A stretch of DNA of 20,845 bases from Lactobacillaceae bacterium AF64-9pH9TA (GCA_027681045.1 JAQDCK010000021.1:1-20845); one strand, 5' to 3'. Shown: positions 7,301 through 14,569, numbered from the stretch's first letter. The notes: a model not told the origin generated them from the letters alone. Numbers and translations: made by a program.

Positions 7301-10300
7301 ACCAGAAGTGAGTGACTTGCAGGTTACCAAAGATGGCAAGCTCCGTTTGAAGGCTAAGGATTCTGGCAGCGGTCTTGATGATACGATGTTCGTGGCCTCC
7401 GTCAATGGTCAGAAGCAAAAGCTCGCTTTGACCCCGGTCAAAGGTGAAGAAAATGTTTACGAGTCAACGACTGCCTTGACTGGACTTAAGGACGGCAAGA
7501 ACCAAGTAGAAACTGTTTTGGCTGACCATGCCGGCAATGTTGGCTATGCTGCAACATTCTACAGTCAAAATGACCAGGATGACAACAAGCTTCTTCTCTA
7601 TAATTTGGCTGACGGTCAAAAGATCACTAGTCAAAGCCCGGCTTACGATCAAGAGAAAGAAACTTACACTGTAACTGGTACTTACAAGAAGAATGCCAAG
7701 CTTAAGTTTAACGATGTTGAAACCGAAACCAACGGTGACGGCTACTTTGAAGCTACTCTGCCAGTCAAAGACGGACAAAACCAGCTCTTGATCAAGAATG
7801 GAGACCAGACCCTCGAAGCAGTCAACTTTACTGTTAAAGCTGAAGGGCCGAAGGTCAGCGTTGATGAAGAAAGCTCAGGCCGCATTTTAGCCAAGGAAGA
7901 CTCTTACACTTTATCAGGTACAGTAACTGGCCTGGGCGAAAAGGGCAAGCTGGAACTCACCAATCTGTCTGACAACAGCAAGAGCAATCTGACGGTTGAT
8001 GAAGACGGCAAGTTCTCCCAAAAGGTCTCCTTGAACTACGGCGACAATCCATTTGAAATCAAGGCAACTGACGCGGATGGCAATGTTACTAAGAAGGACG
8101 TAACGATTTTCACCGCTAGAAGCTACGCTTACAACAAGGATATGCTGACTTTTGACAATATCGCCAGCGATCTGACGGTTATTGGCAAGAATACGCCAGG
8201 CTATGACGAAAAGGACCACAGCTTCACAGTAACTGGTAAGCTTGCATACCCGGTTGCCCGCTTCCAGTTAAACGGTGAAGACGTTAAGTTTGATCCAGAT
8301 ACTCTGAAATTCAGCTACAAGATCAAAGACTTAAAGAACGGCAACCATTCATTGACTGCTCTGGTTCAAGATCCGCGGCTTAACGATGACAAACCGGTCG
8401 TTGAATGGAGCTACAAGCTCTGGGTTGATTTGACCGCGCCGAGTCTGCAATTGGAAGGGATGTCACAAGACGAAGACGGCCAGCTGGCAGTTTACACCAA
8501 CAAAGATGTTTACGATCTGAAGGCAACGATCAATGACAACTTGAGCGGTTACAGTCTGCAAGTTGGCAGCGATACGGCCTACCAAGACAAGACTTACGAG
8601 GTGTTTAACGAAGACTTCTTTAAGGATAGGGATGCAGTCAAGGTCAGCTACCCGATCAAGGCTGAAAAAGACGGATCCCGGAAGGTCAAAGTTATTTTGA
8701 CTGATGGCAGTGACAACAAGACTGAACAAGACTTTACCCTGTACAACCACCAGGCAGACCTTGAAGCGCCAAAGGTCTCAGCATCAGAAAGCAAGAAGAC
8801 CAATCAAGCTGTTCAGTTGAAGGTCGAAAATCTGTCAGATGTGCAAAAGTCTGCTGGCAAGTTTAAGGCGGCAGATCTCTACTACTCAGTTGATGGCAAG
8901 ACCTGGACCAAGCTGGACAAGGATACCGTACAAGTGGCGGAAAATGGCAAGGTTGAGTTCAAGTACCAAGACGTTTATGGCAATGAGTCAAAGGTTACGA
9001 CTTATGAAGTCAAGAATATCGTCAAGGAAGTCGCTGCCCAGCCGGAATTGAAGCTGACTCCGGATGGAGAAGGCAAGGTCAAGGCTGAGCTTGCTTTTGA
9101 CAAGAAGGATGTTGACAAGGACTTCAACCACATCAAGTACAGCCTTGATGGTGGCAAGACCTGGACTGACTACAAGGATGCCTTTACGCTGACTCACAAC
9201 GGAACTGTGGAATTCAAGAGCTACGACGATGCTGGCAATGAGAGTCAAGTTTACACCAGCGTGGTCAAGGTGGAACGGAAGCTGCCTGCTCCAGATTTGA
9301 CTGGCACGGTTGAAGCTGATAAGAGTGTTGAGGTTAAGGCTGGCAACGTTGAACAGGCTGAAAAGGATGCTGACGGAAAAGTAACTTTGCTTTACTCAAC
9401 TGATGGCAAGAATTGGTCAAAGGTCGACGGCGAAGTTAAGCTGACTGACAGCGACCGGGCTATGTTCAAGTATCGCGACGGTGATGACAATGAATCTGCC
9501 GTTGTCGTTTATGAAGTCAAGAAGGTCGTTGAAGAAAAGGCGGCAGAGTCAAAGCCGGAAAACAAGGACGATAACAAGTCAGACAGTAACACTGACACCA
9601 AGAGTGAAACCAAGTCAGACAGCAAGACCGACACTAAGAGTGATGCAAAGACTGACAGCAAGACCGACACTAAGAGTGATGCAAAGTCGGACAGTAAGAC
9701 CGACACTAAGAGTGATGCAAAGTCGGACAGCAAGAGCAACACTAAGAGTGATGCAAAGTCAGACAGCAAGAGCAACACTAAGAGCGATGTCAAGTCTGAC
9801 AATAAGACTGAAGCTAAGAGTGATGTGAAGACTGACAGCAAGACCGACACCAAGTCAGATGGCAAGACTGAAGCTAAGTCCAATAACAAGTCATCTACCA
9901 AGGATGATAAGAAGCCTAAGAGCAAGCCGGCTTCAAAGAGTAGCACGAAGAAGACCAGCTCTAAGAAGAACAAGAAGGCTTCTAAGAAGGCAAGCAAGAA
10001 GAAAGTTAAGAAGACTAAGACTTACAAGAAGGTCAAGTTAACTAAGCTGACGAAAGTCTACAATAAGAAGGGCAAGGTAGTTGGCAAGCTTAAGAAGAAG
10101 ACTAGCGTCAAGCTATTAAGCAAGAAGCAGAAGCTGCACGGCAAGTACTACTACCGGATCGGCAAGAACAAGTATGTTCTGGCAAGCAGCCTGCCGAAAA
10201 AGACTAAGAAGGTTAAGCAAGTTCGTGTGCGGAAGAATGCCAAGGTCTATAACAAGAAAGGGAAGGTAGTTGGCCATCTGAAGAAGAAGCAGAAGGTTAA

Positions 10301-10385
10301 GCTTTTAAGCAAGAAACAGAAGCTTCATGGCAAGTACTACTACCGAATTGGCAAGAATAAATACGTTAAGGCAAGTGTGCTGTAA
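4356..10385 (+). CDS. prtB: Cell-envelope subtilisin-like proteinase (lactocepin)
   Basis: A 2009-residue secreted serine proteinase that starts casein breakdown at the cell surface. Order: signal peptide 1-39 (cleavage after VQA), propeptide to about 192, then a subtilase domain. Catalytic residues are Asp222 (ISIIDTG), His286 (MHGQHVAG), oxyanion Asn381 (SAGNSG) and Ser617 (SGTSMASP); their spacing nearly equals that of lactococcal PrtP. A PA domain is inserted at about 465-562. An Fn3-like A domain (about 690-860), a FlgD-like Ig domain (ISPNGDGSRDYAYP, about 870-982), further beta domains and three YSxDGKxW Ig-like repeats (about 1472-1725) follow. The tail is a Ser/Asp/Lys/Thr repeat tract, a Lys-rich linker and two SLAP-like repeats (about 1886-2009). 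There is no LPXTG motif, so wall binding is presumably non-covalent. I chose ATG 4356 (GGAG and AGGG upstream); an in-frame ATG at 4278 coincides with the predicted transcript start. The repeat tract may explain its being longer than the roughly 1946 residues I recall for PrtB. Confidence 0.96.
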   Translation: MQKKNSARHLNKVAELAAALLLSASPLAGTFQSAAFVQAASQETVSPRSASREALTKYLQQEQRYNAKKSYSKFQEAAKEQRQASGQAVSKKNESSVRVIVSLNKSAAFDHTSKPTGSAASVKKIEKASDQVKDGQEKVIKQVEEITGNKVRRQFGYLVNAFSIDMDLDDIDKVKDLPQVKNVTPVKVYHPTDESADQMAQVQDVWQEQKLKGEGMVISIIDTGIDSSHQDLKLDSGVSTALTKSEVESDKSKLGHGKYYTEKVPYGYNYADKNDQIVDNGSGEMHGQHVAGIAGANGQVKGVAPDAQLLAMKVFSNNAKNSGAYDDDIISAIEDSVKLGADVINMSLGSVSSDVDPSDPQQQAVAKASEAGVINVISAGNSGVAGSTADGNPVNNTGTSELSTVGAPGVTPDALTVASAENSKVTTDTVKDELGGVTFSSNPELKGAAQVTTQLESNYSVLTKKLKLVDMGLGGADDYTAEKKAEVKGELAVVERGSYTFSEKAANAKAAGAAGIVVYNSKDDGLVSMSLDDKTFPTLGMSKADGEVLAKAAKEGKSIKLKFGTALIANSSAGKMSDFTSWGPTPELDFKPEITAPGGKIYSLANDNKYQQMSGTSMASPFVAGSEALILQGIKKQGLNLSGEELVQFAKNSAMNTSHPVYDTEHTKEIISPRRQGSGQINVKDAINNTVEVKAANGNGAAALKEIGRQTTFKVTLTNHGKKAQTYAVDNYGGPYTQATDAKSGEIYDTKIVKGQLTTETPKITVQPGESVDVSFTLTLPYSFLRQNFVEGYVGFEAEDQATPNLVLPYMGFFGSYSQASVNAPMLYEGGNSNLINTIQSLVGVMASNNDDILGYTGYEGDDYSKYTDPDLIAISPNGDGSRDYAYPVLFFDRNYKEYTETITDAQGNKVKSLGVGKEGTKDYYNSSSGKWTNHSLDKWDGTDADGQVVKDGQYIYKVEFTPATGGSKQELNIPVKVDTQAPEVSDLQVTKDGKLRLKAKDSGSGLDDTMFVASVNGQKQKLALTPVKGEENVYESTTALTGLKDGKNQVETVLADHAGNVGYAATFYSQNDQDDNKLLLYNLADGQKITSQSPAYDQEKETYTVTGTYKKNAKLKFNDVETETNGDGYFEATLPVKDGQNQLLIKNGDQTLEAVNFTVKAEGPKVSVDEESSGRILAKEDSYTLSGTVTGLGEKGKLELTNLSDNSKSNLTVDEDGKFSQKVSLNYGDNPFEIKATDADGNVTKKDVTIFTARSYAYNKDMLTFDNIASDLTVIGKNTPGYDEKDHSFTVTGKLAYPVARFQLNGEDVKFDPDTLKFSYKIKDLKNGNHSLTALVQDPRLNDDKPVVEWSYKLWVDLTAPSLQLEGMSQDEDGQLAVYTNKDVYDLKATINDNLSGYSLQVGSDTAYQDKTYEVFNEDFFKDRDAVKVSYPIKAEKDGSRKVKVILTDGSDNKTEQDFTLYNHQADLEAPKVSASESKKTNQAVQLKVENLSDVQKSAGKFKAADLYYSVDGKTWTKLDKDTVQVAENGKVEFKYQDVYGNESKVTTYEVKNIVKEVAAQPELKLTPDGEGKVKAELAFDKKDVDKDFNHIKYSLDGGKTWTDYKDAFTLTHNGTVEFKSYDDAGNESQVYTSVVKVERKLPAPDLTGTVEADKSVEVKAGNVEQAEKDADGKVTLLYSTDGKNWSKVDGEVKLTDSDRAMFKYRDGDDNESAVVVYEVKKVVEEKAAESKPENKDDNKSDSNTDTKSETKSDSKTDTKSDAKTDSKTDTKSDAKSDSKTDTKSDAKSDSKSNTKSDAKSDSKSNTKSDVKSDNKTEAKSDVKTDSKTDTKSDGKTEAKSNNKSSTKDDKKPKSKPASKSSTKKTSSKKNKKASKKASKKKVKKTKTYKKVKLTKLTKVYNKKGKVVGKLKKKTSVKLLSKKQKLHGKYYYRIGKNKYVLASSLPKKTKKVKQVRVRKNAKVYNKKGKVVGHLKKKQKVKLLSKKQKLHGKYYYRIGKNKYVKASVL
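9606..9881 (+). repeat. 36-bp tandem repeats inside prtB
   Basis: Seven in-frame 36-bp units start at 9606, 9642, 9678, 9714, 9750, 9786 and 9822, with a partial eighth at 9858. The protein unit is like DAKSDSKTDTKS. Units at 9714 and 9750 encode identical peptides; neighbouring units differ mostly by single substitutions. The tract forms an extended, lysine-regular stalk between the Ig-like repeats and the wall-binding tail. Confidence 0.9.
10027..10382 (+). repeat. Two SLAP-like wall-binding repeats in PrtB
   Basis: Two copies about 63 residues apart share KVYNKKGKVVG, VKLLSKKQKLHGKYYYRIGK and NKYV-ASxL. The DNA has diverged at third positions (for example CTGCACGGC versus CTTCATGGC), so the duplication is not recent. 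The pattern matches the C-terminal S-layer-protein (SLAP) wall-binding domain of lactobacilli. Confidence 0.85.
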
Positions 10386-10395
10386 TTAGAGGGAG

Positions 10396-10422
10396 ACAGG
10401 TTCCGAAAGGAGCCTGTTTTTC
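10396..10422 (+). terminator. prtB terminator
   Basis: Arms ACAGGTTCC and GGAGCCTGT (one wobble), GAAA loop, then TTTTTCTC. Confidence 0.9.
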
Positions 10423-10461
10423 TCGTTTTAGACAAGGTGAGAGAACGGGTTGTTAGCTTGA

Positions 10462-10470
10462 TGATATAAT
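10462..10470 (+). promoter_or_regulatory. Extended -10 promoter of the 90-residue gene and patC
   Basis: TGA followed by TATAAT (10465-10470); no good -35 at the expected distance. The ribosome binding site and ATG lie about 30-40 nt downstream. Confidence 0.6.
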
Positions 10471-10507
10471 TATTTTTAAAATCTGGAGATAAGGAAAGGA
10501 GCCTACT

Positions 10508-10780
10508 ATGTTGCACGTAAAAGTTTTAAGTTCATTTTACGTATCTCAACTGGATGTGACTTTGCTTTCTTTACAAGGACCAGAGAACCTAAGTATTTAT
10601 GACGGTAAAGATATTTTGAGAGAAGATGGCGAACGGTATCGGAACCTAGGCTTTGTGTTAGTTGATCCAGCAATCTATTCAATTCAACATAATATTGCAA
10701 ACTTGAAAATTGCAGGTAATTTTCCAAAATGTGAAGATGCTTACCTTGTAGATAAAATAGATAGCGAAAAAGATAATTGA
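10508..10780 (+). CDS. Hypothetical 90-residue protein
   Basis: I do not recognise this protein. It starts at ATG 10508 with an AAAGGAG ribosome binding site 6 nt away, which supports real translation. It is soluble-looking, with no signal peptide or membrane helix. It opens MLHVKVLSSFYVSQLDVTLL, has a mixed alpha/beta middle (GPENLSIYDGKDILRED), and ends in an acidic, polar tail (KIDSEKDN). Two cysteines or metal-site residues are not clustered. Codon use and base composition look more AT-rich than prtB and patC on either side. The stop is 18 bp before the patC start, with no terminator between, so the two are probably one transcript; a role in PatC function is not implied by anything else. 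It could be a small regulator or an acquired gene. Confidence 0.65.
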   Translation: MLHVKVLSSFYVSQLDVTLLSLQGPENLSIYDGKDILREDGERYRNLGFVLVDPAIYSIQHNIANLKIAGNFPKCEDAYLVDKIDSEKDN

Positions 10781-10798
10781 TTATTGAGGTAACAAAAA

Positions 10799-11971
10799 AT
10801 GGCAGAAAAGCAATATGACTTTACCAATGTGCCAAAGCGGCAAGGCAATTCCATCAAGTGGGGCGGCTTAAAGGAAAAAGAGCTGCCGATGTGGATCGCT
10901 GAGATGGACTTTAAAATCGCGCCGGAAATCCTGGCCAGCATGGAAGAAAAGCTCAAGGTAGCTGCTTTTGGCTATGAAAGCGTGCCAGCTGAATACTATA
11001 AGGCAGTCGCTGACTGGGAGGAAATTGAACACCATGCCCGGCCAGAAGAAGACTGGTGCGTATTTGCCTCAGGCGTCGTTCCAGCGATTTCTGCCATGGT
11101 CCGGCAGTTCACCAGCCCTGGCGACCAAGTTTTGGTTCAAGAACCGGTCTACAACATGTTCTACTCTGTCATTGAGGGCAATGGTCGCCGGGTAATTTCC
11201 AGCGACTTGGTTTATGAAAATAGCAAGTACTCGGTCAACTGGACTGATTTGGAAGAAAAATTGGCGACTCCGTCTGTCCGGATGATGGTCTTCTGCAACC
11301 CTCACAACCCAATTGGCTACGCCTGGAGCAAAGAGGAAGTCGAGCGGATCGCAGAACTTTGCGCCAAGCACCATGTCCTCTTGATCTCTGACGAAATTCA
11401 TGGGGACCTGGTTTTGACGGATGATGACATTACGCCAGCCTTTACGGTAGATGGAGATGCCAAAAACTGGGTAGTTTCCTTGATCTCACCAAGCAAGACC
11501 TTCAACTTGGCCGCTCTGCACGCGGCTTGTGCGATTATCCCTAACCCGGATTTGCGCGCCCGGGCTGAGGAGAGCTTTTTCCTGGCAGGCATCGGGGAAC
11601 CGAACTTGTTAGCCATCCCGGCAGCAATTGCCGCTTATGAAGAAGGCCATGACTGGCTCCGTGAGCTCAAGCAAGTATTGCGGGACAACTTTGCTTATGC
11701 CCGGGAATTTTTGGCAAAAGAAGTGCCGGAAGTGAAGGTACTTGACTCAAATGCCAGCTACCTGGCCTGGGTTGACATCAGCGCTCTTGGGATGAACGCG
11801 GAAGACTTCTGCAAGTACCTAAGGGAGAAGACGGGCTTGATCATCTCCGCCGGGAACGGCTACCGGGGCAACGGGCATGAATTTGTCCGGATCAACCTGG
11901 CCTGCCCGAAAGAATTGGTAATCGACGGGATGCAAAGGCTGAAGCAGGGGGTACTTAATCTAAATAACTAA
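10799..11971 (+). CDS. patC: Cystathionine beta-lyase, MalY/PatB type
   Basis: A pyridoxal-phosphate C-S lyase of 390 residues, usual for the MalY/PatB branch of fold-type I aminotransferases. It splits cystathionine to homocysteine, pyruvate and ammonia, and often also degrades cysteine or methionine-derived substrates, releasing sulfur compounds that affect flavour. It begins with the family pattern YDFTNVPKRQGNSIKWGGL and has ELPMWIAEMDF. The PLP-binding segments are visible: FCNPHNPIGYAW (Asn near the cofactor ring), ISDEIHGDLVL (Asp), and SPSKTFNLA with the Schiff-base lysine at 233; a C-terminal FVRINLACP carries the carboxylate-binding Arg. ATG 10799 has a TTGAGGT ribosome binding site. 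The symbol patC follows the L. delbrueckii bulgaricus enzyme of this family as I remember it. It pairs logically with metA at 19037 in methionine synthesis. Confidence 0.88.
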   Translation: MAEKQYDFTNVPKRQGNSIKWGGLKEKELPMWIAEMDFKIAPEILASMEEKLKVAAFGYESVPAEYYKAVADWEEIEHHARPEEDWCVFASGVVPAISAMVRQFTSPGDQVLVQEPVYNMFYSVIEGNGRRVISSDLVYENSKYSVNWTDLEEKLATPSVRMMVFCNPHNPIGYAWSKEEVERIAELCAKHHVLLISDEIHGDLVLTDDDITPAFTVDGDAKNWVVSLISPSKTFNLAALHAACAIIPNPDLRARAEESFFLAGIGEPNLLAIPAAIAAYEEGHDWLRELKQVLRDNFAYAREFLAKEVPEVKVLDSNASYLAWVDISALGMNAEDFCKYLREKTGLIISAGNGYRGNGHEFVRINLACPKELVIDGMQRLKQGVLNLNN

Positions 11972-12018
11972 ATGGCAAAATGCCAGTAGAACGGGGATTG
12001 AATGGCAAGGCCTGTAGC

Positions 12019-12048
12019 TTGCGAGACAAACTGTGTTGAACGTATAAT
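12019..12048 (+). promoter_or_regulatory. Promoter of the Panacea module
   Basis: -35 TTGCGA (12019-12024), 18-bp spacer, -10 TATAAT (12043-12048), 38 bp before the ATG. A separate promoter supports an independent two-gene unit. Confidence 0.55.
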
Positions 12049-12086
12049 AATAGGCAAAATAATGGTTATTGAATGAGGGTAGAAAA

Positions 12087-12563
12087 ATGACTTATAGTGT
12101 TTTTAAGGTTGTGAATTGGTTGCGGGTAAAAAACAACGCCGAGTTGCGTTTGGACCCAAATGCTGAAGAATTAACACAAATGAAAGCCATGAAGCTCTTA
12201 TACTACATTCAAGCTGCTAGTTTGGTAGTGACGGGCAAGCGGATGTTTGATAACGATATCGTTGCATGGAAGTATGGCCCTGTTGTGCAAGAAGTTCATG
12301 ATCGTTACAAAGGCCAAAGAGAAATTGTTGGTGACATTTCGAAAGATCCACAGGCAATAGAAGACTATAAAGAATTACAGAACGACCAACAAACTGCTGA
12401 TATCTTAAATAGTATCTACGACATTTATGGGCATAGTTCAGCGTATGATTTGATGCATCAAACTCATAACGAGAAGCCGTGGCAAGACACTCCGCAAAGC
12501 CATGTGATCAGCGACGAAAAGATAAAATCGTTTTACAGTAAGGTGTTCGTTGTCGATGATTAA
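12087..12563 (+). CDS. Panacea-domain (SocA/GepA-like, DUF4065) protein, probable antitoxin
   Basis: A 158-residue cytoplasmic protein. The core at about 25-80 has the Panacea hallmark: LTQMKAMKLLYYIQAASLVV, then TGKRMFDNDIVAWKYGPVVQ and EVHDRYK. The family includes phage-related GepA and the Caulobacter SocA adaptor. Panacea proteins are known as promiscuous antitoxins encoded beside many unrelated toxins. The C-terminal half is acidic (DISKDPQAIEDYKELQNDQQ), has helical DILNSIYDIYGHSSAYDLMH, and ends KVFVVDD. I chose ATG 12087 (GAGGGT ribosome binding site); an ATG at 12069 precedes the site. Its stop overlaps the next gene's start by 8 bp (ATGATTAA), a coupling common in toxin-antitoxin pairs. 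The region looks more AT-rich than its neighbours, suggesting transfer. A toxin-antitoxin role is inferred from family and layout. Confidence 0.88.
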   Translation: MTYSVFKVVNWLRVKNNAELRLDPNAEELTQMKAMKLLYYIQAASLVVTGKRMFDNDIVAWKYGPVVQEVHDRYKGQREIVGDISKDPQAIEDYKELQNDQQTADILNSIYDIYGHSSAYDLMHQTHNEKPWQDTPQSHVISDEKIKSFYSKVFVVDD

Positions 12564-12981
12564 AAGCAACTTTCGGACACGCAAGTCTAATGGCTCAAGA
12601 ATCAGAAGGACGTATAAGACATATTTTGCCTTTAATTTTTCTTTTCTCACAAGAGACAAACGATACAATCTTGATAAAAGCAACAATAGTATCGATAAGA
12701 ATGTCCGGGCGAAGTTGTTGGAGAAAATAGAGAAGCTCTCTATTGAAGAAATATCGGTTGTCTTGGGGTGGGCGAAAGAACAAGGTCTCGAACAACTCCC
12801 TGATAATGTGGTTTCTTTAAGCATTAACCCATTTTTTTCAAGCTCCGGACGCTTAGACGAATGTGGTGACGTCTACTGGGTATTTCGGCTAAATGACAAA
12901 GGTCGAGTAATTGGTAAAATCAACCGTAACATTTTCTATATTTTGGCAATTGACACAAAGTTCAATTTATATAAACACTAG
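12556..12981 (+). CDS. Small basic protein, probable toxin partner of the Panacea protein
   Basis: A 141-residue protein with no domain I can name, translated from an ATG inside the end of the Panacea gene. The N-terminal third is strongly basic (SNFRTRKSNGSRIRRTYKTY), followed by an aromatic strand FAFNFSFLTRDKRYNLD. A helical middle (RAKLLEKIEKLSIEEISVVL) follows. The C-terminus YWVFRLNDKGRVIGKINRNI leads into FYILAIDTKFNLYKH, the 'strand, R-x-I-G, strand, D-x-x-x-x-LY' pattern seen at the end of several small proteins encoded beside Panacea genes and in some RNase-like toxins. A nucleic-acid target is plausible from the charge, but this is inference. There is no signal peptide or long hydrophobic helix, so a membrane toxin is unlikely. 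The region is AT-rich. No terminator is clear after it. Confidence 0.75.
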   Translation: MIKSNFRTRKSNGSRIRRTYKTYFAFNFSFLTRDKRYNLDKSNNSIDKNVRAKLLEKIEKLSIEEISVVLGWAKEQGLEQLPDNVVSLSINPFFSSSGRLDECGDVYWVFRLNDKGRVIGKINRNIFYILAIDTKFNLYKH

Positions 12982-13068
12982 TCCCTTGTCTCTGGATGAT
13001 AATATATCGTTCTGAGTCTTATTTTTGTCCTAGCAAGCAATATAACTAAATTACTCTGTAATTATCTA

Positions 13069-13097
13069 TTGCGCGAAAGCTGTCCAATTAGTATTCT
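13069..13097 (+). promoter_or_regulatory. htpX promoter
   Basis: -35 TTGCGC (13069-13074), 17-bp spacer, -10 TATTCT (13092-13097), 35 bp before the start codon. No CIRCE-like heat-shock operator is visible. Confidence 0.5.
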
Positions 13098-13132
13098 TTA
13101 ATTAGCTTTATGAAAAGAATTGAGGATGGAAT

Positions 13133-14044
13133 ATGCTTTATCAGCAAATCGAGCAAAACAAGCGCAATACCTGGATCGTGCTGGGTGGCTTTACAGCCTT
13201 GCTTTTAGCCATTGCAGGCCTGTTGTCAGTTTATTTGACTTTCTGGGTCGGCATGATCTTTTTAGCCGCGGGAATCATTTACATGGTCTATATCTACTTT
13301 TATTCGACCAGACACTTGATGCGGATCACCCATGCGGTAGAAATCAACCAAGACAACGTTCCTGAACTATACGAAATGGTGGAGGAGATGAGCCTGGCCG
13401 CCGGCATCCCCATGCCAAAAGTCTACGCCATTCCAAGCAATATCCCCAACGCCTTCGCGACCGGCCGTGACCCGGAGCATGCCAGCCTGGCCGTCACTTC
13501 TGGCCTTGTGAAAATTATGAACCATGATGAACTCCTAGGCGTGATCGGCCACGAAATATCTCACATCCGTAACTATGACTTGCGGGTAACGACGATTACC
13601 TCAGCTCTGTCCAGTTTTATCTACCTGACTGCCATTTATCTGTTGGCTCTTGGCTGGGCCTTGTTTAAGATGGATGGGGGAGTCATCACCAAGTGCATTT
13701 GCTGGTTCTTTGGCTCGATTGCTTTAGCAGTTGGCGCCGGCCTTTTCATCGTTGCCCTGCCAATCGCCAAATTGCTCAACTTGTCCATGTCTCGGCAACG
13801 GGAATACCTAGCGGACATCGGCTCAGTCGACTTGACCAGAAATCCGAAGTGCATTGTTGGCGCTTTAAAAAAACTGGAAGCTATTGAACAGCAATACCAG
13901 CAGCAAAAGGAAGACCCAATGGTTTCAGCCTTGGCCTTTAACAGTTTCCAAGTCAAGCACTGGTGGACCAATTTGATCTCTGACCATCCGACTTTAGATC
14001 GGCGGATCGACCGTTTGGAACATACGGCAGATTTGCCTGAATAA
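13133..14044 (+). CDS. htpX: HtpX-type membrane zinc metalloprotease (M48)
   Basis: A 303-residue membrane protease that degrades misfolded or damaged membrane proteins, with its active site on the cytoplasmic side; the length is typical of HtpX. Two hydrophobic helices lie near the N-terminus (about 14-34 and 37-58) and two more in the middle (about 160-182 and 193-214). The zinc site is HEISH at 140-144 (His140, Glu141, His144) with the third ligand Glu224 in SRQREYLADIGS. The conserved IPSNIPNAFATGRDP segment that precedes the active site is intact. ATG 13133 has a GAGGATGG ribosome binding site. It has its own promoter and a terminator, so it is probably monocistronic. Heat or envelope-stress control is known in other bacteria but not evident here. 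Confidence 0.95.
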   Translation: MLYQQIEQNKRNTWIVLGGFTALLLAIAGLLSVYLTFWVGMIFLAAGIIYMVYIYFYSTRHLMRITHAVEINQDNVPELYEMVEEMSLAAGIPMPKVYAIPSNIPNAFATGRDPEHASLAVTSGLVKIMNHDELLGVIGHEISHIRNYDLRVTTITSALSSFIYLTAIYLLALGWALFKMDGGVITKCICWFFGSIALAVGAGLFIVALPIAKLLNLSMSRQREYLADIGSVDLTRNPKCIVGALKKLEAIEQQYQQQKEDPMVSALAFNSFQVKHWWTNLISDHPTLDRRIDRLEHTADLPE

Positions 14045-14054
14045 CGCATACGCA

Positions 14055-14088
14055 AAAAGGATGCAACTCACTAGAGCTGTATCCTTTT
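14055..14088. terminator. Bidirectional terminator between htpX and the Rrf2 gene
   Basis: Outer arms AAAAGGAT (14055-14062) and ATCCTTTT (14081-14088), with the inner CTC/GAG stem around ACTA. The A-run on the left and T-run on the right serve both convergent genes. Confidence 0.8.
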
Positions 14089-14113
14089 CCTTTGCTGTTA
14101 AAAGCTGTTCGTC

Positions 14114-14569
14114 TTACTTCTTATAGTTTTCTGCCTGCTTCTTCGCTGCTTCCTTAACCAAAATCGTGTCAATCACGTCCTGCAGGCTGATCTTGCCTAA
14201 AACCGCCTCCGCCGCGATCTCCGCGTGGGAAAAATAGTCGGTCAAGGTTGGCTGGATATTGCCGCCAACGATGCAGTCGGGATTAGTTTCGTGGTCGATC
14301 GCAAAAAGGGGGCTGCTTCCTTCAGTTGCCAGATAGATCTCCAGCAGGCTGATGTCTTTTGGCTCCCGCAAAAGTTCAGGGTCCGGTGACCCATGGGTCG
14401 TCTTGATAAAACCGGCATCCCTTAAATTCGACATTAACCGTCTCACCACAACCGGCGAAGTATTTAAAGAACTGGCAATGATATTGCTGGACAGGGTGGT
14501 CTTTCCCTTGTAGATCACCAGAAAGGCCAAGAGGTGGATGCTGTCGCTAAAACGGGTTGATACTTTCAT
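14114..14569 (-). CDS. Rrf2-family transcriptional regulator
   Basis: A 151-residue DNA-binding protein. The N-terminal winged helix-turn-helix runs MKVSTRFSDSIHLLAFLVIY, then LSSNIIASSLNTSPVVVRRL (recognition helix) and MSNLRDAGFIKTTHGSPDPE. The C-terminal part contains DISLLEIYLATEGSSPLFAI and NPDCIVGGNIQPTL, which is the family's 'cysteine, then G-x-x-I' region. Only one cysteine (Cys99) is present, so it lacks the three-cysteine iron-sulfur site of IscR or NsrR and resembles the YwnA-like or CymR-like branch; what it senses is unknown. The start codon is preceded by GGAAGAG. It points away from the ABC importer, which starts 331 bp to the right, so divergent control of that importer is possible but unproven. 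Confidence 0.9.
   Translation of the reverse strand: MKVSTRFSDSIHLLAFLVIYKGKTTLSSNIIASSLNTSPVVVRRLMSNLRDAGFIKTTHGSPDPELLREPKDISLLEIYLATEGSSPLFAIDHETNPDCIVGGNIQPTLTDYFSHAEIAAEAVLGKISLQDVIDTILVKEAAKKQAENYKK

Noticed and set aside
9606..9881. CRISPR-like array from regularly spaced 36-bp units
   Set aside because: The units are contiguous, without unique spacers, and are in frame inside prtB.
9509..9997. 162-codon open frame on the minus strand, opposite the prtB repeat tract
   Set aside because: It is a Leu/Ser/Val-rich mirror of the repetitive Lys/Ser/Asp codons, with no ribosome binding site or promoter.
11972..12018. Terminator after patC
   Set aside because: The small TGGCAAAATGCCA hairpin has no T-run, so termination cannot be supported.
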